Positions 50,100 through 62,000 of a stretch of 64,000 nt of DNA are shown here, one piece after another. Made by a program: the position numbers and the translations under genes. The stretch lies in contig CM035806.1 in the NCBI GenBank assembly GCA_020466095.1, positions 38,743,698 to 38,807,697 on the forward strand. The letters are read 5' to 3'. A model generated the notes under the pieces. That model was not told where the DNA came from and did not search any database. It saw only the letters and a list, made by a program, of their open reading frames with translations. Within the stretch, counting starts at the first letter, position 1; each line of letters begins with the position of its first letter. This DNA is from Chlorops oryzae (Eukaryota; Arthropoda; Insecta; Diptera; Chloropidae).

Positions 50100-53000
50100 G
50101 TGAAAATCGTTAAAAAAGAAAATATTTTCGAATATAAGCAATAGCCCAACTGGCATTTTTTGAAATTTTTGATCAAAAGCGAGTCTTTTCCAAATCGCCT
50201 TTCTGATTAAAAAGATCAAATATGCGCTCGTTTTCTGATCCAAAATGGTACTTTTGTCGGGAGGAAATGGAATCCTAGCCGCCACTCTTCTTGGCGAGTC
50301 ATCTGTGATATCATTGAAAATCAACATTTTAGTATTTGAAAATTTTATGTCAAAATAAATGAAGTAATCGTTTTGATTGCGTATACATGATGTACGTATA
50401 ACATTGCTCATACGTCGGGTGAGTCCCAACTAGCAAAATAGTTCCAAAGTTGATATAATATTTTCTTACCTATTTTAGGGCAGAATATTTTATTACCCTG
50501 CCCTATATGGGGCATAATTACGTCCGTACGACTTCCATTCGACGTAAGTGGGGAATAGAATGGAAGTCGTCTGGCGGTAATAATAGGGCATAATAGGGCA
50601 TTTCGTATTTAAAGTTAGGGCATTGAGAAGGCATTTCGACCAAAAATAGGTCAAAAAGAAGTCGAAACTACCAAATTTTAACCTAAATTGGGCAAAGAAT
50701 GAAATGAAAAGAACGAACCCAAAACGAAACGACAAAAAGGGAGAGAGATATATAAATAGATAATCAGCCCTATTATGATTGTCGACTACTGATAGAAAAT
50801 CGAAAAAGTTCTATCGTCGACTAAAATTTTTCATTTTCTAGTAAGTGGAAAACTAAAAATTTTTCTCGAAGATAGAAATTTTTCGATTCTCTATCAGTAG
50901 TCGACAATCATAATAGGGCTGAATATCTTACTCATTCATACGGATTACTTCAATAGAACAATGAACGAAAGATTTTCTATCAAGTATGTCTTATGAAATG
51001 AATAATAAATAAAATATGGACTTGAGTAAAAAATATTTTGCGATTCATAAAACCTTAATGTATATGCGAGCTTGGATTTATGGTGAAAGTGTTCCTTGTA
51101 CTCCTTCATTTTTCAGGGGCCATCTCATTGATGTGAATTAAATAAAATTTTCTTTAAAAAAAAATTATTTTTCGTATAGAAAAAACAGATGCAGAAGAAG
51201 AATTCTCAATCCGCCATTCGAAAGACATGGCGGAACGCAAAATCGGGCCACAAAGTTGAATTTTCTTCATTTCCTTACCTAATAGGAAAAAAAGGCTTTC
51301 AGCTCTTTCTTTATAGTTATTTTTCCTTAAATTATCCCTGTTAAGGAATTTATTACTTATTTTTGCTCTAATAAGGCATTTAAACTTTTTTTTGCGACAG
51401 CCACTCACATGTATTGCTTACGCTTTTGCCTCAGTTTGACGAAAACAGCCGAGTATGCAACATCGAGAGCGGGCATGCGGAAATTTATAGCTTTTTCCGT
51501 CAATTTCAGCTCTTTAATGCTACTTCTAGCTTTCATTAAAACTCGCGGTGCTTCTTCGCGTTTAGAGTATGCATATGTTCCTAGCAATTGGGAACAAAAT
51601 GGAATATTATTCTGGCCGAATAAAAATGCATTAATTAAAACTCACACTTCTTATGCTCTCAACGTTACTTTACATAATGGTCCTTTTAGGTCAAAATAGG
51701 GCATACGTTTTTTTTTTTAGCTTTGTCTTTTTCCTTCAGAGGCATTTCGACTTAAAAGTCGAATAATCAATGCATCTCGACTTATAGGGCAGAAAGGCAA
51801 CAAAACAAGTAATTTTTATGACCTTATATCACCCTAAAAGTCGAATGGACCTAATAGTCGAAATAGAGTCCAAAATTTAGTCCATATGCCTTAAAAAACT
51901 TACCTAATTTGGAAATCAAAGTTATGGCACTATTAGGGCATTTAAGAAGGACTGTTTTACCTATTTTCGACCTAAAATATTCTTTAAAGTCACATTGACT
52001 TTTAAGCCGTGACATAGGTTGAATTTAGGTAATTTCGACCTTGTAAAACTTACTTTTAAATTAGGGTATTTTTAAGGCATAAATTTGGTCAAAAATAGGT
52101 AAAACATAACCAAAATAGGTCGAATGGACCTAGCGCTGGTCATATTTCCTTACTTTGCTTGTTGGGGTAGGTCAGGTATTTTATAGGTTTTTGTATATAA
52201 AAAGTGTGAGGATTTGCTAGAAATGGCAATAATATTGCATTATATATTGTAAAGAAGGAAAAACGATAAGAATTATGTCGATAAATTTGCGCAAGAACTA
52301 CAAAAAATCAAATGAAAAATGGGGGAAAAAATCATGAAAATAGGATAAAATGTTGATTCTCTCAGTTCAAATGTATATTGTAATTATGGAAATAGTATTT
52401 GCGAGCCGTTTAAAGACCACACAAGAAAATTTGAATACAGAAAAAGCGACTTAAATGGGCTGAAAATTGTCAAAAATCGACAAATTGACCGATTCAAAAA
52501 AAACGCGATTAATTTTTCCCAATGAGCCAATTTGGCACATTAATCGATGCAGTAGTAATCAGAGGGCTCACCCAAACACAACAATATGGTTTTCACGTTA
52601 GTACCATTTTACACCTTCCACGGTGTAATTAATGAGCAGAAAATTTTATGTGATAATACAATAAATTTCAAAGTAATTGATTAAATAATTTTGCTTATAG
52701 CACATTAATCCTTTTAGAGGTAGAAAGAGACGCGTTTTATGTTCCATCAGCAGAAAAAGTCGCTCACACTACCATCGCCCTTTGTGTTCTTGAATTCGAG
52801 TTTTTCGAAAGATTAAAACTTTAAATTTTATTAACACGTAATTGGTGAAATTGATTTTTCAATTTTTATTGAATTTATTACACACGGCAACCGATTGCGC
52901 TTGGACCCAGCTGGTGCCATGAGGTGCGATGAAACTCGAAACGCATGCATACGAACTGCGTTCGCCCGATAACCCGATAATCCTTACCAAACGAATGTGT

Positions 53001-56000
53001 GCTGCTGCCGTAATTGTATTATCCGCAACAGTTGAAAGCCATTTATATGGTGGATGAACATAGAAAATTTATATTTATGCGCAACACAAGCACATGAATA
53101 GCCAGCAAATAAATATGATATGACGTTCTTGTTATGTGTTAATTTAAACACTTACCAAAATGGAATAGGTATTATCCCCAAGTAAAAATATTCGAATTTA
53201 TTGTTCACGCCCGCAGCACGCCCCAAATGTTAGGAAAGGGAACAGTGGTGAACAGTCTCGGGCCCGCAACAAGCCCACAACGCGCCCGAATCTTACATAA
53301 ACGCGCCCGCTACGGGTGAACATACCAAGAAATACGTCCGCAACAAAGCTTGCACATATTGAATTGCCCTGTTGTGGGATTTGAACCTCGGAACTCTCGG
53401 AATTTTTAGTCAAGTGTTCATCCTCGACACGGTGTTTGTCAAATCGGAATGACTGGGTGTTTTTTCGTTTATAAGTCTGAGATCAAATGGAACTTAATTT
53501 TATTGCGGGCGCGTTGCGGACATCTCGGCACTTCTATTCCTTTTCTGAAACGTTGCGGTCTAAATTCGGGCATATTTGGGGGGCGTTTTGAATTTCGGTA
53601 GTGTTGCGGGCCTGCATATTTATACTCGTATCGAAAACTATGCAAAAATGAAAACCTCTATGTGAATACAAAATGTTGTTTTTAATTTGTTTGAATATTC
53701 TTGAAGCCTTGGAATTAAAAATGTTCAAATACAAATCATAAGGTGCTGAATTGAAATGTTATTTTCCGTTGCCCCTGTTTATCGGGCTCGCTAAATCCCA
53801 TGCGTTTGAAAATTCTTTGCAAAATTAAATCTATAAATATTATGGGGACTCATATAGGTGGGCAAATCGTGGGCAGAGCGAATTATGTGTGAAAGTTAAA
53901 AACACATTTCAAGTATTTACGATAACTTAAAGTAGAATTGATTGAAAAAATCTGGAATTTTTCTAATGAAACAAAATGCTTATCGAAATATGCTAAAAAT
54001 ATAACACAAAAATGATATTTTGAGAATTTTGTTTTGTTCAAACCGGCTTGATGTTTGTGTGTGTGCAAGGCTTTAAGAATTTGACATTCAGCTGGTTAGT
54101 TTAAAAAAAAAAAATTTGCCAAATATGCACTCATGAAACTTTGCAAATCGTTCCTGGCGAATCTGCACAAAGCTGATTTTTAATGCTTCATAATAGAACA
54201 GATCAAGTAGAATATGCTCGAAACAAAAAGTAAATAGATATGTACATGCCATTTACATATGCTAGAAAAATGTTTCACAAGATTCTTGCAACATGCTGCT
54301 CTGGGATAGCGTAAGGGATGCGTACTATGCTCTTGATCCCAGGGTCCGAGGTTAGATTCCCGGCATAGGCAAAACAGAGTGTAATGTTCCAAGCCTAGCA
54401 CTGGTTATTCAAAAAAAAAAATCGCTTATTACGGGCACACTTCATAAAAAGACATACACTCACACAAACCATAGCTGTGAAATTGCGATTACGATTAGTA
54501 ATCAATTAAATTACATTTTAAAAGGAATTATAATGATTATATAATCCTTATATGAGATTTTTCTGGTAAGTAATTGATTACGAATTCAAATATTCAAATT
54601 GGAATCAGGATTACTTGCGATTACGAAAAATAATTAAAAGTAATCAAAAAAGTAATCCGACTACTTTTGAAGAGTAATAAAATGATTCGGAATTTTCACT
54701 TTTATTTCAGTCGCTTTATTTTGTATATATCTATACGTATTTCGGCGAATTCGCTTCCGCCTTCATCAGGATGATTCCTAATTCTAAATACATCTATGAC
54801 TTTTATTCCTATTTATACTTAATCGGTAGCCTAATTAGGGGTGGGTTTTGGTGGTGGTTTGTTATTTTGGTGGTTGGGTGTTGGCAGGTAGCAGGTAAAT
54901 GCTTGAAATATTTTCTTATTTTCTGGGCTTTGTTAGTCCCTCGTCTGTTCTGGATTATCGCAGGTAGCAGGTAGAATTTTCTGGGATGAAAGGTCCGATT
55001 TTTTTATGGCGTTGTTTTTAACTTTTCAGTTTTATGGCCTTGTTTATTTCAATCAGGATTAGTGTTTCGTCAGGTATTTGAACAGCCACGAAGATATATT
55101 TCCTCTATCTCCATTCATTAAGGCAGGTATTTTGTGTTTGTTTATTTCGGCGCTTTCAGCTGCTTCAAGTTTCCAGTGTTCCTTCACGTTTTTGATAATT
55201 TCTATGTTATTGATGTCGATACTATGTTTCTCCTCTAGTATGTGTTTTGCGACGTTCGATCTCGTTTGAGTTTCACCTTTTCTGGATGTTTTCCTTGCTT
55301 CTTTCATGTGTTCCAAGAATCTCACTGAAATAGGCCTCTTTGTTTGTCCGATGTATATTTTGTTGCATGTGCCGCAGTTTATTCTATAGACTCCTGATTT
55401 TTCGAGCTTGTCGACAGGGTCTTTTGTGAACTTCAGTTTTGATGCTATCTGGTTTGGTCTGCTGGTGTAGACTAATTCGATGTTGAACTTTTTTAATTTG
55501 TGTTTAAGTCCTCTGGAGATGATGTTGTTAATTAAAACTCACACTTCTTATGCTTTCAACGTTACTTTACATAATGGTCCTTTTAGGTCAAAATAGGGCA
55601 TACGTTTTTTTTTTAGCTTTGTCTTTTTCCTTCGGAGGCATTTCGACTTAAAAGTCGAATGATCAATGCATCTCGACTTATAGGGCAGAAAGGCAACAAA
55701 ACAAGTAATTTTTATGACCTTATATCACCCTAAAAGTCGAATGGACCTAATAGTCGAAATAGAGTCCAAAATTTAGTCCATATGCCTTAAAAAACTTACC
55801 TAATTTGGAAATCAAAGTTATGGCACTATTAGGGCATTTAAGAAGGACTGTTTTACCTATTTTCGACCTAAAATATTCTTTAAAGTCACATTGACTTTTA
55901 AGCCGTGACATAGGTTGAATTTAGGTAATTTCGACCTTGTAAAACTTACTTTTAAATTAGGGTATTTTTAAGGCATAAATTTGGTCAAAAATAGGTAAAA

Positions 56001-59000
56001 CATAACCAAAATAGGTCGAATGGACCTAGCGCTGGTCATATTTCCTTACTTTGCTTGTTGGGGTAGGTCAGGTATTTTATAGGTTTTTGTATATAAAAAG
56101 TGTGAGGAGTTGCTAGAAATGGCAATAATATTGCATTATATATTCACCCCTATTATGATTGTCGACTACTGATAGAGAATCGAAAAAGTTCTATCGTCGA
56201 CTAAAATTTTACATTTTCTAGTATGTGGAAAATTAAAAATTTGTGTCGAAGATACAACTTTTTCGATTCTCTATCAGTTGTCGACAGTCATAATAGGGCT
56301 GATTGTAAAGAAGGAAAAACGATAAGAATTATGTCGATAAATTTGCGCAAGAACTACAAAAAATCAAATGAAAAATGGGAAAAAAAAACATGAAAATAGG
56401 ATAAAATGTTGATTCTCTCAGTTCAAATGTATATTGTAATTATGGAAATAGTATTTGCGAGCCGTTTAAAGACCACACAAGAAAATTTGAATACAGAAAA
56501 AGCGACTTAAATGGGCTGAAAATTGTCAAAAATCGACAAATTGACCGATTCAAAAAAAACGCGATAAATTTTTCCCAATGAGCCAATTTGGCACATTCAT
56601 CGATGCAGTAGTAATCAGAGGGCTCACCCAAACACAACAATATGGTTTTCACGTTAGTACCATTTCACAACTTCCACAGTGTAATTAATGAGCAGAAAAA
56701 TTTATGTGATAATACAATAAATTTCAAAGTAATTGATTAAATAATTTTGCTTATAGCACATTAATCCTTTTAGAGGTAGAGACGCGTTTTATGTTCCATC
56801 AGCAGAAAAAGCCGCTCACACTACCATCGCCCTTTGTGTTCTTGAATTCGAGTTTTTCGTAAGATTAAAACTTTAAATTTTATTAACACGTAATTGGTGA
56901 AATTGATTTTTCAATTTTTATTGAATTTATTACACACGGCAACCGATTGCGCTTGGACCCAGCTGGTGCCATGAGGTGCGATGAAACTCGAAACGCATGT
57001 ATACGAACTGCGTTCGCCCGATAACCCGATAATCCTTACCAAACGAATGTGTGCTGCTGCCGTAATTGTATTATCCGCAACAGTTGAAAGCCATTTATAT
57101 GGTGGATGAACATAGAAAATTTATATTTATGCGCAACACAAGCACATGAATAGCCAGCAAATAAATATGATATGACGTTCTTGTTATGTGTTAATTTAAA
57201 CACTTACCAAAATGGAATAGGTATTATCCCCAAGTAAAAATATTCGAATTTATTGTTCACGCCCGCAGCACGCCCCAAATGTTAGGAAAGGGAACAGTGG
57301 TGAACAGTCTCGGGCCCGCAACAAGCCCACAACGCGCCCGAATCTTACATAAACGCGCCCGCTACGGGTGAACATACCAAGAAATACGTCTGCAACAAAG
57401 CTTGCGCATATTGAATTGCCCTGTTGTGGGATTTGAACCTCGGAACTCTCGGAATTTTTAGTCAAGTGTTCATCCTCGACACCGTGTTTGTCAAATCGGA
57501 ATGACTGGGTGTTTTTTCGTTTATAAGTCTGAGATCAAATGGAACTTAATTTTATTGCGGGCGCGTTGCGGACATCTCGGCACTTCTATTCCTTTTCTGA
57601 AACGTTGCGGTCTAAATTCGGGCATATTTGGGGGGCGTTTTGAATTTCTGTAGTGTTGCGGGCCTGCATATTTATACTCGTATCGAAAAATATGCAAAAA
57701 TGAAAACCTCTATGTGAATACAAAATGTTGTTTTTAATTTGTTCGAATATTCTTGAAGCCTTGGGCCCATTTTCTACTGTTCCGGTTAAATTTTATCGTC
57801 ACGATATCCTCTCAAAATGTCAACATTTTCATACAAAGTTTTTTGTTTTTCGGAACGAAAACTTTAATCAGAACAGTAGCAAACGGGCCTTGGTATTTTA
57901 GAAATGTTCAAATACAAATCATAAGGTGCTGAATTGAAATGTTATTTTCCGTTGCCCCTGTTTATCGGGCTCGCTAAATCCCATGCGTTTGAAAATTCTT
58001 TGCAAAATTAAATCTATAAATATTATGGGGACTCATATAGGTGGGCAAATCGTGGGCAAATCGTGGGCAGAGCGAATTATTGCGCACTTGGCAAACGTGC
58101 TCAACACTTCTAGCGGGAAAATTTTCGTGCAAATAAAATGAAGCCCATCCTAAGCCATACAACTACCTACATGTGTGAAAGTTAAAAACACATTTCAAGT
58201 ATTTACGATAACTTAAAGTAGAATTGATTGAAAAAATCTGGAATTTTTCTAATGAAACAAAATGCTTATCGAAATATGCTAAAAATATAACACAAAAATG
58301 ATATTTTGAGAATTTTGTTTTGTTCAAACCGGCTTGATGTTTGTGTGTGTGCAAGGCTTTAAGAATTTGACATTCAGCTGGTTAGTTTAAAAAAAAAAAA
58401 ATTTGCCAAATATGCACTCATGAAACTTTGCAAATCGTTCCTGGCGAATCTGCACAAAGCTGATTTTTAATGCTTCATAATAGAACAGATCAAGTAGAAT
58501 ATGCTCGAAACAAAAAGTAAATAGATATGTACATGCCATTTACATATGCTAGAAAAATGTTTCACAAGATTCTTGCAACATTCTGCTCTGGGATAGCGTA
58601 AGGGATGCGTACTATGCTCTTGATCCCAGGGTCCGAGGTTAGATTCCCGGCATAGGCAAAACAGAGTGTAATGTTCCAAGCCTAGCACTGGTTATTAAAA
58701 AAAAAAAAATCGCTTATTACGGGCACACTTCATAAAAAGACATACACTCACACAAACCATAGCTGTGAAATTGCGATTACGATTAGTAATCAATTAAATT
58801 ACATTTTAAAAGGAATTATAATGATTATATAATCCTTATAAGAGATTTTTCTGGTAAGTAATTGATTACGAATTCAAATATTCAAATTGGAATCAGGATT
58901 ACTTGCGATTACGAAAAATAATCTAAAATAATCAAAAGTAATCAAAAAAGTAATCCGACTACTTTTGAAGATTATTTTTGATTATTTTTGATTGTTTTAG

Positions 59001-62000
59001 GGTTTTTGTCTATTCAAATATGAATTTTCAGAAATTTGATTCAAAAACAAATACAAATATATATAATACAATTATTTTTTTATGAAAAAGAACGAAAACA
59101 CACAATGCATGAACAAAGAAACCAAATTTCTGAAAGTTCCTAGTTTAACAGACAAAAACCCTAAAAATAATCAAAAATAATAAAAAATAATCTTTAAAAG
59201 TAGTCGGATTACTTTTTTGATTACTTTTGATTATTTTTGATTATTTTTCGTAATCGCAAGTAATTCTGATTCCAATTTGATTATTTGTATTCGTAATTCT
59301 TGGATTATTGGGCCAAACAGAAAAGAATCGTACTTAATCAATTACTTCAACTTTTGGATAAAAGTAATCAAATTACTAATGACTACGATTAGTAATCATT
59401 ACTTCACAGCTATGACACAAACACAAGCAAAATCCTTCGTGGTATCACAATGGGATGGTATACGGCCTAAGTGGCAGCCACTCCAACATACATACATACA
59501 TATCTGCGTTGCCAGACGTCCCGAAAATTGCGGGATAACGCGCTTTTTGGCCTCAAATTATAATGTCCCGCCGGGATATAAAGAATCCCGGTTATTTTTT
59601 TCAAATATTTGGAAAATGATTCTTTCCATTTTATGTTCTTCAATATTGCGAGCTAAAAACTAATTTAATTTTATTAAAAATGGCATGCCTAAATGCCAGC
59701 AATAAAGCAATAATAATAACAAGTAATTATGATTATATTTGGCAAAGAGGTTTTTGTGGGAATTCTGCATTCGTTATCCCCCATTGTTTTATGAAATCCC
59801 GCATTTTGTGGGCAAATTTTTTATATATCCCGCTTTGTTAGAAAAGTCATCTAGCAACGCTGATACACACATACATAGAATTTTTGCAACAGCTTTGACA
59901 AGCTTGATATTGAAATTATAATTTTTTTTTTTTTTTTATTAGAATTTAGAATTTTCAAACATTGCAAGGATTGCGTGTTGTATGTTCGTTGCATTATTCT
60001 GTCTGTAAACACTTTGTAGGTCTTATTAGACCGTTCATTAAGGTTAATTTTTATACCCAGCGTAAGCGGGGTATATTAGTTTTTTGCAAATCTTGTAACA
60101 GGGAGAATTAAGCTCCGGAGATATAGAAAAATATATATAGAAATGATCAGGATCAAAAACTGAATCGATTTAGACATGTCCGTCTGTCCGTCTGACCGTC
60201 TGTCCGTCCGTCCGTCCGTCCGTCTGTCCGTCCGTCCGTGGTCGGATCTCCTCCGAAACGGCTGAACCAATGAAGTCGAAATTTGGCACACATGTATATC
60301 GGGGTCCGAGTATGATCCTAAGTAAAAATGGGAGACATCCGCCCACTGCCACGCCCACAAATGAATTTATTGTGTTTTCAATAAAATGCTTGTAACTTGC
60401 GAACCACTCAACACATTCCATTGATATTTGGTGTGCTGGTAAACTACGAAAAGGGACATATCCTGGCAAAAAATGGACGCCGCCCTCCTCGAGCCACGCC
60501 CACAAATAAGCCCAAAAATAAGGGCTTATCGTAACTTCCGAAGTAAAAGGCGTAGAAGCTTCAAATTCGCAACATAGGTTCACCAAGGCGAATGAAAGGT
60601 GTAGGGAAATAATTTATGTTGCCCTCCCACTGCCACGCCCACAAATAGAGAAGAAAAACATAGTGCGCTCATAATGTCGGGACGCTGGGTATTTCAAAGT
60701 CGGGCTTGACCGACTTTAGCTTTCTTACTTGTTTTTGTTTGAATTTGTGGATAGAGAGAGTCAAGCATTTTTCAAATCAACGTATACTAGTTGCAATTTG
60801 GTAGTAGGGCCATCGCCGTCCGTCTATCTTTCTGTCCGCCTTCTTTTATTTTCCTTGACAGGATTAAGTTAATTTTTACCAGAATTTGAAACGGGCACAC
60901 AAAAACAAAAATTGGAAAAATAGGAATTTTTTTGAAATCAAATAAAAAGCCTACTTTTTTCCAAAAACATGCTTTGCATATTTGGTTAAAACATGCTAAA
61001 CACTTCGAAATATGCAGAAACATGCTTCTACTCGCTCGGATTATGACCATAACATAATGGCATTCATTTAAACAGGTCTGGGGCGATGCGGCAGTACAGA
61101 TATTCTTTGCACTCAGTCCCGCATGGGGTGGACTTATAACTTTGTCCTCCTATAATAAATTCTCCAACAATTGTTACAGGTAAGTTCATCTTTGATCGAA
61201 GCACTTAACTTTGAGTCACACGATTTTTGAAATTTAGGGACTCATTAATTGTTGCCGGATGCAATATTGGCACATCCTTCTTTGCTGGCTTTGTTATTTT
61301 CTCCATTATTGGATTTCTCGCACACGAACTGGACGTTGACGTGGGGAAGGTTGTCGATCAAGGTGCTGGACTGGCATTCATCGTCTATCCAGAGGTGGTC
61401 ACACGATTGCCAATATCGCCAGTATGGTCAGTGCTGTTCTTCGTAATGCTGCTAACATTGGGACTGGACTCGCAGGTAAAATGAGATCGGAAGGACGGAC
61501 GGACGGACGGACGGATGGAGGGACGGACATCATCAAATTGTCGAAATTATTTTCGTATGAAATGTTTTTGTTTCTCATAGTTCGCATTAATGGAAACGGT
61601 TACGACTGCCATTTTGGACAAGTTTCCGAATTTGAGACAATACAAAACCTGGGTGGTACTTTTCGTTGCAATATTAGGTTATCTTGGCGGTCTGGGCTTT
61701 ACAACCAATGTAAGTGCATTCAAATTGAGTGATACGTTTCGTTTCTATTTGCATGTATTTCTCCCCCCAAATCTCCAGAGTGGCATGTACTGGCTGCAGT
61801 TGATGGATAAATATGCGGCCAATTGGTCGGTCCTTTTGATTGCTATTTCTGAGTGCGTTCTGATCGCATGGATTTACGGCTCGCAAAGGTTTCTCAATGA
61901 TATCCAAGGCATGATTGGCCAGCGGTCTCGATTTTGGAATCTGTTCTGGTCCACTATGTGGCGCTATATAACACCGGCAACATTACTGGTACGGAACCAA

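Larger units (their letters stand above)
51631..54673 (+). repeat. Tandem segmental duplication, copy A (3.04 kb)
   Basis: Begins ttaattaaaactcacactt and runs collinear with 55528-58971 at very high identity (only scattered single-base differences by eye). It lacks the 157-bp and 124-bp elements and about 92 bp present in copy B. It stops inside a hAT-like MITE and is directly followed by the Penelope-like fragment. Confidence 0.93.
54674..55527 (-). mobile_element. 5'-truncated Penelope-like retroelement
   Basis: On the minus strand: a GIY-YIG endonuclease coding region, a 3' untranslated part and a hammerhead ribozyme. The reverse transcriptase is absent; the element begins in the linker before the endonuclease. 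It fills exactly the gap between the two copies of the tandem duplication. Confidence 0.88.
55528..58971 (+). repeat. Tandem segmental duplication, copy B (3.44 kb)
   Basis: Collinear with 51631-54673. It has three extra segments: 56145-56301, 57765-57888 and about 58081-58172, plus one extra gtgggcaaatc unit near 58041. Unlike copy A it continues through an intact hAT-like MITE, so B is the copy in the original flanking context on its right. Confidence 0.93.
49072..61075 (+). other. GlyT intron 5, 12 kb
   Basis: Contains the tandem duplication, the Penelope-like fragment and several small elements listed separately. It has gtaatt and aacag borders. No host exon was seen inside. Confidence 0.85.

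Noticed and set aside
53198..53413. 71-codon minus-strand frame identical in both duplicates (also 57250-57465)
   Set aside because: It covers the gcccgcaac arm and the tRNA-like core; conservation is due to the recent duplication, not coding constraint.
60170..60586. 138-codon minus-strand frame; similar ones at 2794-3629 and 35923-36422
   Set aside because: All lie inside family-A DINE-like repeats and include translated (GTCC)n; not genes.
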